In this document: in pieces, positions 1-14,900 of the stretch
How the letters are laid out: each line of letters begins with the position of its first letter
Numbering within the stretch: the first letter of the stretch is position 1
Origin: Perca fluviatilis
Taxonomy: Eukaryota > Chordata > Actinopteri > Perciformes > Percidae
Direction of reading: 5' to 3'
Assembly (NCBI RefSeq): GCF_010015445.1
Contig: NC_053121.1
Coordinates: 28,810,434-28,874,433 of the forward strand
DNA length: 64,000 bases
The notes under the pieces: generated by a model
What the model saw: the letters and a program-made list of their open reading frames with translations, nothing else
What the model was told of the DNA's origin: nothing
The model's database searches: none
Translations under genes and position numbers: made by a program

Positions 1-3000
1 ACATAATCTACCAAAGGAAAGAAAGACACTGATACAGAGGATTTCAGCCAAAAGGAATCTGTCTTGAAATGATGATGAAAATGACATAATTTGTCATTTT
101 TAATCAGTCAAAGATGGTGCTGGTTCAGGGAAAGGTTTGGAAACATTTATTATATGATTACTAACCAGAACGTCATTCAGGACATTGAGATAATAATGGT
201 AATGACATTTGGAAAGCCCTAAAGCAGCTGTTCTCAAACTTGTTCCCTCACAGCTCCATCAGATGAACTCAAGTACCCCTACCCACAGCAATCCTTTATG
301 TTCCACACGTGTCCATTTGAATTTGATATTAAACTTAAAAAAATGTAAAGTGGATATTGTTACGATATTTCTTTTATTACAAGACATCCAAGATAGATCA
401 TGTAATTGTCAATGTTAAGGCTTGGTTTTTGTATCAGACTGACTGGGATGTTTCAACCATTCATTACTTTTCATTATTTTATCTATTTTTACCTTCTCTG
501 CTTGCTTCCTAAGACGTTTCACACACTCTAAGTCGCATCGACAGTGAGTATATTTGTGAGAGATGTGTATTGACAGCCAGACTGAGTCTAGATATATAAA
601 TAAATGCAGGCTGCAGTCTGTAAATAAAACACACAAAAACCTTTTGGGTTGATTATAACCATCAGTGCATAGACTGTCTCTGCATAGAACTGCTTCAAAA
701 CAGCTCAATACGGCCCCCAAATGAGGTGTGGTATGCTATGTTTGAATTATCACTGAGGACATATCAGCAGCTTGTACATTATGTCAAAGATGTTATGACT
801 TTAGTCGAAGATTTACTAACATGTTGGAGGGGATATCTCTGTTGCTGACAGACACTTTAAAACCTTGGCCTTCCTCTTGCTTCCTCTTTTGTGCCACAAA
901 GCAATCCAACAGATTTCTACTGATTTATTAAAATCCTGTTGGGGCACAGTGTTCTGAAATGAGACCTCTATCTTTCTTTCGAACAATGAGGTACTTCTTG
1001 ATGTAAAATGTTGAATTGAATCTCAATTGAAACAAATCTCGGGCCGGTTTGAAGAATGATGGAAAACGTACGTCTGCTTTGAAATACGATATTAACGTTG
1101 ACGTAAACATACTGTAGGCAATGATCTGAATTCTAGAATAGTCCAAATAAAAAAAAAAAACATGATTTCTTTTTCATTTTTTAAATAGGAAAATAATAGA
1201 ATGAAATGAATAATCCATTTAAAACAACTGTATGTACATTTTGCTTAAGTAGTAAATTCCAAAATCGCCCAACCCAGCAACAGTTGCACATTACACATGA
1301 ATTAACAACACTTTCATAAGAATTAAACAATACATGATCCTGATAAGATAGACTAAACTGAACCAAGACTTCTAAATCTCTAAATATGAATTCTTCTCTG
1401 TTCTCATTAAATATGGATTTCCTCTCTCTGAGGACACTGAGGCCTGGATCTCAGGGGGTCGACATGTTATTACTGTCTGTCCACTGTGTGACTGACTCAT
1501 TTTAGATAATCCTCACTTCTGAAAGTAGTTTGGGGGTTTAGATTAGGGGAGTGGGTGTTGAGAAGTGATAGTAGCAAACAAAAACTACTGTTTGGTTGCA
1601 CAGTATTAAAATAAATCATGGGGCTTTATCAATTGCTTCAAGTACCAAAGCTTCAATCAGCTACATTAATACAATAAAGTAAACCCTTGATTAACTGACT
1701 TTAAATAGGCACAAATGAAGCCTTAAGAAAAACCACAGAAACATTTAAAATTATACAATATAAGATCGTAATGAAAGGTTGTATTTAAAAGATTTTCAGA
1801 ATTTCACTATACAAATATCTATTTGCATTTTACTTATTTGTATGTTGTGGTAGGTTTCCTTCAGGTGCCTTCTTTAACTTTAAGATTTGCATGCAGACAG
1901 GTCAGCTGGCAGACAGATCTGTAGACAGACAGGTATAGGCAGGTGCTTCAGGTAACTGCAGGGAATAATTATGCTCTCTCTGTTTTTAGGCAATGCAGAC
2001 ATGTAGGGACACTGCATAATGCAGACAGGTGTGCAGATGCTGGGAAGTAATTGCTGGTAATAATGGGATGCTAAGCAGCGGCTATGTTTTGACAGAAGGA
2101 ATGAATGAATAAACCAGTAAAACCAGAATATTCCTGTATGGACAGTTTACCCTAATTGTTTCTGTGGACGTCAACATGTTTGTGCAGGTCTGTGTGAGAT
2201 GCTGAGCAGCCAGCGGACACAGGAAAATGGACAGACAGGTGCGTACAGGCAGAGAGGCACGCAGGTGTGAGAGGATAATTCCTCTCAGGTGACTGAGGTG
2301 GGGTGGAGGTTGAGGCTAACTGGGATGTAATTGCTGTTTAAAATGTCACATCATGCTGTTTTCACAAGTTTACAGCCATCAGGATAAGTGGTGGTTGGGT
2401 GGTTTTGACTGGAGGTTGGACCTTTGACTTTTTTCTTCCAGGGTGCATTTTTCCTTCCTCTTGTGGCCATTTCTGATTACCTTTTAACTCATCATAATTT
2501 TGCGTATTTGTTTAATTTGAGATGGAGATTTGAGATCTGTACAATATCAATTTCAAGTTAATTTGAGTGCTTTAATACGGACAAGAAATGACAATAACTA
2601 CTACACTATTAAGGCAAGTTCAGACTGAAGAAAATGTTCCCCTTACTTTACTCCTGCAAATTTGACCATTGGACTTCAGATGTTAGCTGTAGCAGGCTGA
2701 AATACACACCAAACGTGTCCACGGAGTGTGTCTGACTCCAGCTCTTTTTATTAAATTCCTCCTGTTCCTGAAATGTTGAGCCATTTTCAACTGCTGCCAT
2801 CGCATCTTTAGCTAAATTGCCCTGTCTAATGTGAATTCACATATGTTTGTGTCAACTTGCGTGTTTGCACTGACATAATGCAATTGTGCAGCCTCTATAA
2901 TTTACTTTGCATACAGTTTGAACACACCCTTACACTATTACATAACTAATGTACTTATATGTACCTATAGACATCTAAAATACTAGACTTTCATGTAATT

Positions 3001-3658
3001 CACCATTTCATGTTCTATTCAAAGTAATGTGGAAGTCAAAATTGTAGATCAGCACTTTGTGAGGCCTGCCATAAAAAAACCTGGATTATGTATTTATGAC
3101 CTCCATAGAAACCTTAAAATAAAATTATTTTGTTGAAATAATGCTTAAACTCAAAGATACTATCCTTCCTTATATAGTCCTGAGTCTCAGTGAACATTAT
3201 ACACAGGCTACACTTGCTGGAATATGAAAAGAAAAGAGAAGACAAACATACCATCAGTAGTAGCTTGTTTGGATTTGCATGGCTTCTACAAAAGAAATCA
3301 ATTCATAACTTTAACTAGGTCTCTAGACAGTGAATAGTTTTACAGAAAGGCAGAGAGCACGTATGTGTGTTTGTACAGATTCCTGCTTGAAATCCCCTAT
3401 ATTCATTTCAGTCAGCACATAAACAGACAAGCCATTAGTGCTTAGCAGAGACTGTCAATGTGTTTTGACATATAGCTCTGTAGAAAAGTATGTGAGTGCA
3501 CATTATGTCCACAGGGCTGGAGGTACGTGAGAGCTCACCACGGAGAAACAGAAACTTAGCATAACAGAGTGGATGGAAAAAAAAGGAATGGATTTAAAGA
3601 AAAACATGGAGACCTTTAAAATAAAGACTTGACTGAATAAGAATCAATCATCAATCAA
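1..3658. other. Non-repetitive intergenic or intronic DNA
   Basis: No gene, RNA or complete mobile element seen. The open frames here are short, lack family motifs and have AT-rich composition. Between about 1892 and 2290 there is a loose cluster of GACAGGT-like words and two copies of the word GTAATTGCTG (near 2048 and 2326). These could be chance or a regulatory stretch. Confidence 0.6.
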
Positions 3659-3662
3659 TTAA

Positions 3663-3882
3663 AGGAATAGTTTGAGATTTTGGGAAATACACGCATTCAC
3701 TTTCTTGTAGAAGATAAATACTAGTCTCATGTCTGTCAATTAAATATGAGGGTACAACCAGCAGCCAGTTACCTAACAGCTAGCCTGGCTCTGTTCAAAT
3801 GTACCAACATCTTCCGCACCTCTAAAGCTCTTTGTTCAATTCAAAGAACATCATCTAAGCAAGGAAAATGTTAAACTATTCC
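3663..3882. mobile_element. TTAA-flanked MITE, piggyBac-like (AGGAATAGTTT family)
   Basis: The sequence starts AGGAATAGTTTG just after a TTAA (3659-3662) and ends AAACTATTCC just before another TTAA (3883-3886), giving a 10-bp perfect terminal inverted repeat. TTAA targets are the hallmark of piggyBac transposition. I recognise the interior (cagccagttacc, tagcctggctctgtt) as a very common fish repeat. It has no coding capacity. It abuts the next element, and the TTAA between them is shared. Confidence 0.8.
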
Positions 3883-3886
3883 TTAA

Positions 3887-4138
3887 AGCAACACCAAAGA
3901 TTCTTTTGTATCTTAAAATAATGTTTCCGAAATCGTTTCAGTGGTTCATCAACTTGTAACAGGGTGAACAGCATTTCTGCATTCGCTTTGCGGCCCTCTA
4001 TCGGCTATAACCGCACTATGCAAGTTTGCCAGATTGGGTAGTGGATCTGTAGTTCAAATGAGACATAAGAAACTACAATGGACAATTCCGCTTCCAACCT
4101 GAAGGGGGACCGAAGAGGAAATGTGCTTTGGTGTTGCT
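3887..4138. mobile_element. TTAA-flanked MITE, piggyBac-like (AGCAACACCAAAG family)
   Basis: A 252-bp element with a perfect 13-bp terminal inverted repeat: AGCAACACCAAAG at the left and its reverse complement CTTTGGTGTTGCT at the right. It is flanked by TTAA at 3883-3886 and 4139-4142. No coding capacity. It appears to have inserted into the TTAA that formed the right flank of the element at 3663-3882. Confidence 0.85.
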
Positions 4139-4635
4139 TTAAAGAATTAACTGCCTATATCGATGATGGCAAATCCTGTTATGCAAGCCTTTAGATGTCA
4201 AAGACACCACACTCACATTTCTGTGTTAATGTGTATAAAGGTCCCTGATGACAGGGATGTTAGGTCAACAGGAAAAACAACCATACCATCACCAAATTCA
4301 CCATGAAAGCAGCATATGTTCATTCCCAGGAGTTGTCCTATTTTGAGGTATTTCATGACATGGATCCTGGCTTATGTTAATGTTATGTCATTTTTTTTTT
4401 ACAACCTATTATGGCCATATTCTAAAAACTGACTGCTCAGTCCACTCACATCTAGGTTACGCTGGACACAGCTGATGGGAGCACAGATAACAATAGGGCA
4501 GTGGGAACAGGACTAAACAACATTGATAAAAAACAGCTGCTAGCATTGTTGATAAAATGGTGTGCAAATATCCTTTTTTTTTAATGATATTTGATCTAAA
4601 TTTGTATAGCGAATTGCAAAACAACATATATAGTG

Positions 4636-5719
<1,084 letters not shown>

Positions 5720-5759
<40 letters not shown>
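5720..5759. repeat. (TA)n microsatellite
   Basis: About 20 uninterrupted TA units. Confidence 0.95.
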
Positions 5760-5762
<3 letters not shown>

Positions 5763-5892
5763 TATGTACAGTATGGATAAATGTATGTTCATGTTCCCTT
5801 TAAGTCTTAGCCAAGTTTAGTGCACCCAACCCTGGTATTACAATATCATATAAAGTCTTATCTGGAGAAGGTAAAACAAGTTCATGCAAAGT

Positions 5893-5894
<2 letters not shown>

Positions 5895-5987
<93 letters not shown>
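5895..5987. repeat. (AC)n microsatellite
   Basis: About 93 bp of perfect AC. Open frames crossing it encode only His-Thr or Cys-Val runs and are artefacts. Confidence 0.97.
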
Positions 5988-5990
<3 letters not shown>

Positions 5991-7079
5991 CAAGCGCTGA
6001 TAAAATATAGGAATGTGATCGGAACACAGCCAAAGGTGGAAATATTATCTGTTTGTGAAAAAGTACAGCCCGTGACAGAGCAGAGCTGTCACGATTGGCC
6101 CGGAGGTTTGAATTACACTCAGCTGCAAGCACAGCTGCAGCTAAAACAACCTGTTTTTGTTACGTAAAGAGCTGTAAAACATAAAAAAGAAAACCCTTTC
6201 TGCCTCTGATGAATAGAGAATACAAACTTTACAGTATTATGTTTCTTGACCCAGTACCTGTGTTGACAATGACGCCACACTGTCTGCTTCAGGAAACAAG
6301 GATGTTTGGGTTCTGGAGAGGTGGTGGTGGTGGTGGCTCAGCTGATAAGATAGATGAATCATATTTTGTTTCTTCAGAAACTCTATGATACCTCATGATG
6401 CTGCGGACCTCACCATGTCTGAATATACAATCCAGTCTATTAATTAAAAGTGTACATTAAAAGATACATGGAATATATAGTTTATTCCATTTAATCTCAT
6501 TCATCATACATAATAACACTTAACAAAATATTATTTTGACACTTCACTCTATATGGCTAATGAAAGTACTGTAAAAGGGCTTTTGCGGATTTTCTTTTAT
6601 AATTTGTTATACAAATTTAGAAATATGGCCAATTTTAAGCATCAAAGTAATCCCACAGTTAAAAGGCATGCATATTAGTAATAGTAATGCTCCGATCTGT
6701 GCATGCAGATTCATAGAAACACTATAAAAACACTTTCATTTTGAAATTTGGTGTGTATCAATTTGTCTTTCCAGCATCCACTTTTTTCTTTAACTCTTTT
6801 ATCTTTTGTCTTACCTTTGTGTTCCTTCTCCCCCGTATCTCCCTCCTCCTGATCCTCTCTGTTGTTGCAGATGGAAGATTTCAGTGAACAGATTCCCTGT
6901 GCAATAAAAAGCCCAGTGTCAGACTCAGACACCTGTGCTGTCCTAACTTAAACCATGTTGCTCTCCAAAACACATGGACAAGACATTTCACGTAAAAAAA
7001 TGTGTTTCGTATCAAGAACTGCTTGTAAAGAAGATGTGTAAAGAAACAAAAGAAGACCTTCCTCAACAGCGCTGCAAAG
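5988..7079. other. No gene seen
   Basis: Contains a short GGT run (6321-6336) and AT-rich unique sequence. No gene or element boundary recognised. Confidence 0.5.
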
Positions 7080-7415
7080 GAGGATCTGGCTAGTCCACAC
7101 AGCATTCCAGGATGGGAGAAAAACGCTCTGGTTTATTGGCATTTATTTAAACCAATTACTATCGTCTTGGGCGGCGCTAAGTACCGTGAAAAGCTGCGGT
7201 TCCGCTGCAAAATAGCCTCGGGAAGGAACTTATTTTGATGTGCAACAGAAAACTCAGATTGGACAGATATTAGCTAGCTGTCTGGATTTACCCTGCACAG
7301 ATTTGAGGAGTAGTTAACCATAGTCCTCATAAATCCACCAGAGTTTAAAATGCCAACACAAAGGAAGTCCAAGGCAACGGAGCAATCCCGGAAGTGGAAC
7401 GTCAAGGATATAGAC
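7080..7415. repeat. Dispersed fish repeat, superfamily not assigned
   Basis: Segments such as CTTGGGCGGCGCTAAG, AAAACTCAGATTGGACAG and GCAATCCCGGAAGTGGAACG are, from memory, parts of a very abundant perciform repeat. I see no clear terminal repeats, so boundaries are approximate and the copy is probably truncated. Confidence 0.45.
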
Positions 7416-7437
7416 TACGAGAACTCTCATGTTTGTA

Positions 7438-7570
7438 GAGTAAATATTAAGTTCCAGACGGCAGCCAGTTAGCTTTCATTTAGCATAACACAAAGACTGG
7501 AAACAGGAAAACAGCTATCCTAGAAGTCACTGCACCCTGTCAAGAAATAGTCAGGGACATATTCAAACAA
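7438..7570. repeat. Degenerate fragment related to the 3663-3882 MITE family
   Basis: The stretch with gcagccagttagc, followed by cacaaagactggaaacagg and a degraded cagctatcct, resembles the interior of the AGGAATAGTTT family at 3663-3882. No terminal repeats or TTAA are evident, so it is a fragment. Confidence 0.4.
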
Positions 7571-8950
7571 TAAATCCACAACGTGTTTTTTTGTTTTTTA
7601 CAGTTTAAAACAAATGAGACGTGTATAATTAGTGAGATTTAGACGTGTTGGTAGGCTAATTTTTCAAAAATATTGATGCATGACAGGTATTGACAGATTT
7701 AGTTTTTTGGTCATCCTTCATGTTCTATCGAATGATGACAGAAATGTTTTTTTTAAAACATGTCCTCTTACTAACAGGACAATGACTTTTTTTTTTATAT
7801 CACCTTTTCTGTTTTTTATATCACCTACCCTGTTCACTTCTCCATGTCTGGTTGCCAGATGAGAACATTTTAAAATGGGGCATTAAGTACTGGTGCCCAA
7901 TAGATATTAAAACACAGAACATGCTTCCTTTATTGTTCAAGCAACAGAATATCAAAAAGGCCAAACACAACAAAATGTCCTTCTGTACCCTTAGCACCAA
8001 GATGTTCATTATTCCATTTGCTTAAAATTAAGTCTATTTGGTCTTGTCTCTGAATAAACCTGTTTCAAAATAATTATTGTTCCTCTCCAACATGCATAAA
8101 TACATGGATATTAACCTTCCCCCTACATATATTTGACAATAAGCATTGCATCTTTCTCATCTTTTTTAAGAATATCTTCTCTCCTTACTTTTAAAATGTT
8201 CCTAATAACAGGGAAGATATCGAGGCGCAAACTAGACTGTCAATGAGAATTTTCCATTGTCCTCAACACCACAGTCCACAATTAGTGTCTCAAGTTTCCA
8301 ATCATATTTTTTCCTTTCCAAGACAATCACATGTGTCTGTCTTTGGCTCAACTGTGCCAAGTCCACAATTCACCCAAACACTGTCATTATTGCTCGTTAG
8401 AAAGTAATTCTGCTGAGATCATTTTCAATCATATAAAATCTAACAAAATAATTTTGTTTTCTCTGTGAGTCAGTGAGTAATAACCAGGAGATGTCACACA
8501 GTGAAATGTCAAAAACAGCAGCTGTGTCAGCGTTCCTCACGATGGTTAATAAAAAGGTCCCATATCATTCATAGTTATATAAGAATAAAACCTTGGCTGA
8601 TTTTCTTTTAATACTTGAATATTCTGTATTATTTTAAATATACATACAGTACACTGCATTTCCAAACATGAAGACTTTTATTCTCTTCTTTATAGAGGTA
8701 AACACATATTTTGTGCAATAAAATTGTTCTCACGTTGTATGAGAAATTCTTCAACATGGAGTTTGATGTGATCATGACTGCATTTTTAAACTCTGATGAA
8801 TAACTTTTAAATTAGGACTATGGAAAATTGAATTGTGAAAATGTCAGAGTTTCAATCATCATGTCTTTTAAAAGACTAGTGGCAGTGCACGTTCAAAACC
8901 TCCAGTAATGCAGCTTGCAGCTTTCTCAAGAACCACTCATCCAAACAACT
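7571..8950. other. No feature seen
   Basis: AT-rich unique-looking sequence with homopolymer T and A runs. No gene or element boundary recognised. Confidence 0.5.
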
Positions 8951-9240
8951 TCAAACTCGACACTGCGCTTCCTTGGATCCTGAGCAATACACCTGCCACG
9001 ACTTAGTTGTGTCCCCTTGCAATGCAAGAGTATACACGTTGTTTGCTAACAGCTACTGTATCTATTTGGGACCAGGTTATTTCTGGGAACAAAAGCATTT
9101 ATTCCCTCTCAATACACTACAAAGTGTATACTGTACTTAACAAACTACTAATAAATATGTCTTGTAGATCTCAAGAGCTTGCACTCAACCCTGCACTTCT
9201 TTGGTTCCACAGTAATACATCCGCCACGTGGGAACAGTTG
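8951..9240 (+). repeat. Imperfect internal direct repeat
   Basis: A block of about 60 bp around 8951-9010 (ACTCGACACTGCGCTTCC ... CCTGCCACG ... AGTTGT) recurs in diverged form at about 9182-9240 (ACTCAACCCTGCACTTCT ... CCGCCACG ... AGTTGT). The two blocks are about 230 bp apart. This is probably part of an old dispersed repeat of unknown class. Confidence 0.5.
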
Positions 9241-9493
9241 TCTAGAAAATCAAAATCCCTCCACTGGCAGATTATGTTTTTCTTAAACAAGTTTGACTTC
9301 TCACAGGCTACCTCTAAGCTGCACTAAACCCAGCAGCCAAAGGACAACAGTCAGATCTGTACAATTATGCCGCTTGTTGGTGCATGGTCCACTGCCTTCA
9401 TACTGTCATTCATGGACATGCGTCACCTTGGAAATCTCCAACCATTTGTTACTTTTCTGACTTTCAAAAAACAAACAGAGGTGCATTCAGCCG

Positions 9494-9517
9494 ACTGTCT
9501 GTCTGTCTGTCTGTCTA
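9494..9517. repeat. (CTGT)n tetranucleotide repeat
   Basis: Six units of a CTGT repeat. Confidence 0.9.
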
Positions 9518-10880
9518 TTATTCCCAGTTATTCCACTGAAAACCATTATCGTGACAGGGAATAGATACACAAACATGTGGGAGGTATGTACATGTTGCAA
9601 CATTAGGAGAAGAGAGAAAATAGCTCATTTCCACCATGATTATGTCGGTGGTAGGTGAACAACAGTGACAGATTAATTTTCATCGTTAACATAAAAGCTG
9701 AGAACATGATATAGGTCACCAATCTAATGCTGGCATGAGACGAGGTGCACACCCATGGTAATGTGACCAGATTTCTGAATAATTCACATATCATGTAAAG
9801 GGATAGCCCGGAGATCTCACGCACAGAAAGGCGGCTCGTTCTGGAGCTCGAGGATATACGTCGAGGGGTGTGACGAAAATGAGAACATAAAAACTGAGTG
9901 GATAGATTCAAATGGAGTCATTTACGGAACAAGTAAAGATTTGATGTCCTGACATATAAGACCACTATTTGAATAACACATGACCATACTGGTGTTAACA
10001 AATGTAGTTAGGGAAAGGGGTGTTAAGTAGAAATCTTGCTTAGAGCAGAACATGTATCTAATCATGGCATCATGGGAAACAGATCAATATGAGATGGAAA
10101 TTTGATTTCTTGAATTTAAGAGAGAAAAACTATTTTTCAGATTTTCCTCTGTGGATTTGATTGTCTCCTCTAGATGTTTGAGCTCTGTGGACGAGTGACA
10201 TGAGGCAGCTTTGCATTGTGTTCATAAGGTATTGATGAGGCCGGTTAATTATTTAGTTTGTCCCAGTTAACTCACAGTGACCTTAAGGTATATGAGTCAC
10301 CTTTCAGATTGATGTCACTCAGCAACGCAAATGTTTATGAACACAAGACAAAGCATGAATACACAGGTAAGCAGACTCGCTCATTGAAGGATGCAAATAC
10401 ACACACTGACATCTGAGACTTGTGTTATTGTGATAGACCAAAGACAGCTTCTCAACTCTCATGGCAACAAGTGATTAACTCCGTCATCCAGCTGCTTACA
10501 ACGTCAACTCTGAACTCGATGAGACGACGACCTGCAGATGTGAAAAGTGAGAGGGCGTCACAATGAAAAACAATGCTAATGAGCTGCAGCTAAAACCTGC
10601 AGTGACAGATAAGAGACAGATTATTCACGTCTTTTCATTCACACAAACACAAGTAACTACATTTGAACAGTCAGGGTACTGTTGGGTGATAATTTGTAAA
10701 ACATCAATGACCCTCAACTATAAGATATTGCATTAATTAAATGTGCTAATTAATCACTGTGAAAGAAAGTCGGCGCATCGGGACTGAACTGCAGGAGCGG
10801 AAGGATGTCACAAAAGAGACAAAACCCACAAGGACTCACCTCCCACTGACCCAGAGCAAGGAGCTGAATTTGAATATCAA
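9518..10880. other. No feature seen
   Basis: Unique-looking non-coding sequence. No gene or RNA recognised on either strand. Confidence 0.5.
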
Positions 10881-10914
10881 AGACAGACAGACAGACAGAC
10901 AGACACACACACAC
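10881..10914. repeat. (AGAC)n-(AC)n compound repeat
   Basis: About 22 bp of AGAC units followed by 12 bp of AC. Confidence 0.9.
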
Positions 10915-11201
10915 ATAGTTGTACAAAGACACAGACATAAATGCATGCACACATGTGCATACAATTATTCATAACTCTGCTTTTGCAACAATATATTTAT
11001 ACTTTGGCATAAAAATACAGTCACCTTCACCCTGAGCTGTGAGTGCGTGTGTGTGTGTGTTTAAGTGAATGAGTAAGAGAAAAATAAAGAGAGAGTGTGA
11101 GAGAGAGAAAGAGTGTGTTTGCATGTTCACTGGCACACAAACTCGACTGATCCAAGCAACTGCTATGGACCGACGGTGGAAACTATTTGTGAATGAGATG
11201 A

Positions 11202-11350
<149 letters not shown>

Positions 11351-11976
11351 CTGAGACAGCCCTCTCAGTAGGGAATGGGACAATTTCGTTCAGTCTATAA
11401 AGGCTGCTTTGTGTCCTGACTATCTACTAAACACACACAAAGACACACACAAACACACCTAATGACTGCTTTGTGTCCACATCTTAAGGCAAGGACGCAC
11501 TCACACATCAACACAGACCAGCTGCTTTGTACCCTCATTATGTAGCTGTTAGGCTCAGGCTACTTGGGATTGCAAACACGGGCCAAGCAGATGTCCACTG
11601 GCCTAATAGTGCTGACGGCAGTAACACAGAGACACACATACGCAGATGGATGTGTGGAAAGACACACTCTGTAAACTGAGCATTTGACCTTGTTCTAATA
11701 ACCTGGTGTCAGGTAGGTTTTTCCAGGGATATATACATGTATCCTCTTGTTCACAAGAAGTGTTGCATTGTACACTTCCAGTAATGTTTGTCTGAAACAG
11801 GACAAAGAGGAACCGGGTAGATATCCACAACAATAATAGCCACCACAAAATCCAACATGGGGCAGTAGTACTATCTGCTCTGTTTGATTGACTTTGGGAA
11901 ATACTAAGTATGAGCCCACACTGGTGGCTTCGTGAGGCTGTAATGCTCATTGTAAACAAGAATATCCCGAGACTTT

Positions 11977-11994
11977 GGGGGGGGGGGGGGGGGG
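11977..11994 (+). repeat. Poly-G tract (18 G)
   Basis: Eighteen consecutive G residues. Unusual in this AT-rich window and capable of G-quadruplex formation. Its length may be unreliable in an assembly. Confidence 0.9.
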
Positions 11995-14900
11995 CAAAGC
12001 CACAAGCCTCTGCTCCATTAAATCAATTTGACTTTCATTAATCTCAATTAAGCTAAATCTTCATGTTTAAATCACTTCCCGACAAAAGACCGACCAGGGG
12101 CCACTAAAGACAGAGTGGTCTGCTCAACGGGGCTAATGGTGAAATGCTAACTACCCTGCTTATCTCTTGCTAACTTGGCACTATGTTTCCTGGAAGAAAT
12201 TCCACTTTTACAGTATAATGTGTTTCTGATTTTTATTAAATTATAAATTTCTTCTGATAACAATGCAAAAAATCATTTCAAATTAAGATCTTAATAATTC
12301 CTGCTGGGTTTAATAAACTCCACACTTTCACTCGCCCGTGTCCCATTCATTTTAATATAAAATAATACTGGTAATACCGTGACTCCTTTGCTGAACTCTG
12401 TAGGTTCACGGTATCAAGTATGTGCGATTCACAAAGAATACAGAGGAAAGTAGGCAGCACTAGGAGGGAGCAAAACCAATAAAATGCAGCATTACATGCA
12501 CAAGAGCGTCAACGACAATGCCATACTTTCTGCCACCGCTGACGTTCATAGTCATGTTTGTTCGTGACTCATGAGAGTGAAAAGAAGAACACAAAAAGGT
12601 CTGAAGAATGAAAAGGAGGTACAAAAGATTCAGCTTCTGTGTGGAGTCAGTGCTCTGTTGTTTCTTCTTCAGGACTGCTGTGATGACTGAATGTGAATCT
12701 CTATTAGATCTGAGTCACTCTGATGCTTTCATGTGGCTTCCCGGCTTGACGGAATACAATCTGACGTTGAACAAAGCGTCCTTTTCTCCCCCCCCGCGTC
12801 AACTTTGTAAAACGATTGACGTACTTCAGAATCAGTCCACACCTACTGGGCACGCATAGTTTTTTCATGACACACTTTTAGCTGCTCGCCGAGTCTGAGT
12901 GGGTTTCATGGCAGTGCAGCCATTCACCATCTTATCTTCGTCATCATCTTCGCAACATATTTGCATGTAGACAGTCAGGGAATTGAAGGAAGGAAGCCCA
13001 GGAAGTCAACCCACATGAGCATGTGGTTTGGACTAAACCAGACAAACCCTGCAGAGAATTCTCGTATTTGAGAGTTTTAGTGCAGGGTGGGATATAAAAT
13101 AACAGATATAGTCCAGATTCAGCCCACAGAGGCCAGAAGAGCACAAATTCTTGGAAACCAGAATGGGAGGAATGCTGCTGTAAACAGCTAACTATACTTC
13201 CGTGTTTCTCTGGACATCATGCACCCAAATTGAGGTCAGATAAAGTAGACTTTTCTCTGCTAGTACAGCAAAAATGGATAAGGAGAATATGTTTGATAAT
13301 ATGATGCATCACATACCTCCACACATCACACAGTCCTCTTCTTGACTAGCACACCGCAGAGGCCAGCAGTGACACTATGTGCGATCGAAATTTTTGAGCG
13401 CTTGGGCCGGCCACATGATGAGTTCAACAACAGCACCATGAATCCAAACAGAAGGCACACTGGTCATGCATCACTACCTCATCTCACTGACACCACAATT
13501 GCCTCTGGGGAGACAAGAAACAGTGAGGGGAGTCGCCAGGTAGCAAAGAGACAACTCGATCCATCCTGGGCTGCTGTCCCGTGGAAGAGGGACCCCGGGT
13601 GGCCGCTGGAGCCAGACGGGACCTGATGTGCTTTTCTGAGCCGCCTCAGGGAGCTGCAGCTTGGATGGACTCTTTGATGAGGAGGGGATTACTTTGCTGT
13701 TCATTTCACATCCTATTTTATTTCTTGCATGAATTGAGATTGTGATGATTCTTTTTTTGTTTCGGTTAATTGTTTGTGGTATTTTAGAGAGAAGACATTA
13801 AATCACAGTCTATATTTTTACAGTTGTCAAGTTTAACATGTATGATTTAAGAGATTTAGTGTCAGCTTCAGCCCCATTAATTATCATACAAAATCAATAA
13901 TGCAGTTACATGCAGTTGATTCTTCAGAAAATATAATTTTCTCAGTTAAATAACCTAATGACTAAAATGGTTTGTGTTTTTTTATTTTATTTTACTAATT
14001 TAAAAGGAAAGTAATGCAAATATAGTAATAATGGCTTGGATATTAATAAAAACCAATGTTACTAAATTACAAATATATTAATGGCATATTAATGGATACC
14101 CACCTTATTATTTAAAATTAGTTAATTGCCAGGAAAATAATTGGCAACTATTATAGTTATTATTTTTCAATGAAATAATATTCACTTATTTTAGTTTCAA
14201 AATTATGGGAATTTGCTGTATTTCTTCATCTTATGTGATAGTAAACTGAACACATTTAGGTTTTGGAGTGTTGATTCGAGACAAAATAAGAACTTTGACG
14301 TATCATTGGGCAATTTCTTTTACAGTTTTATTTTTTTTAATTTACAGACCAAGCAATTAATTGAGTAATTGAAAAAAGAACAGATTAAGTGATAATGAAA
14401 ATAATCAAATTTGCAGCCCTAAAACTCTAATAGTCTATGCTAATATATGGTTTCAAATATAGCTGCTTGTGCTCAGTTCAGTGGAGCCACGGTAATCTGT
14501 CTGCAGCTATGCACAGAGGATTTGCAGAGGAATAATGAGGTTTCATTTCAACATTTAGAAAAAAGATATTGGAGGAATTCCCCTTCCTGGAAGTCCTCTT
14601 GTTCCCTGAGGGGATAAAAGACAGAGGGATTAATAGGCATACTGTACATTCCTCAACAGTGATTCCCAGATACCAGTCTTCTACTCCAAAGTAATCCTCT
14701 TAGTGATGAGATCTGAGGCTGCGTTTCCGAACAGCCTGAGCTCATATCTGAGGTATTTTTGGTGCTTTTCATATTTGAATATGAAATGTTTGGTTTTTCA
14801 AACGATTTAGAAATATTTTAATTTATATTCTCAAAAGAACCATTATCTGCGTGTATCCTTTTATTAAGCTGTTTTGTGCTCATTAAGTGTCATGTGTGAA

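Noticed and set aside
13342..13704. A GC-richer patch with open frames on both strands as a coding exon
   Set aside because: No recognisable protein, no clear splice sites, and both strands are open. It may be conserved non-coding DNA but this cannot be tested here.
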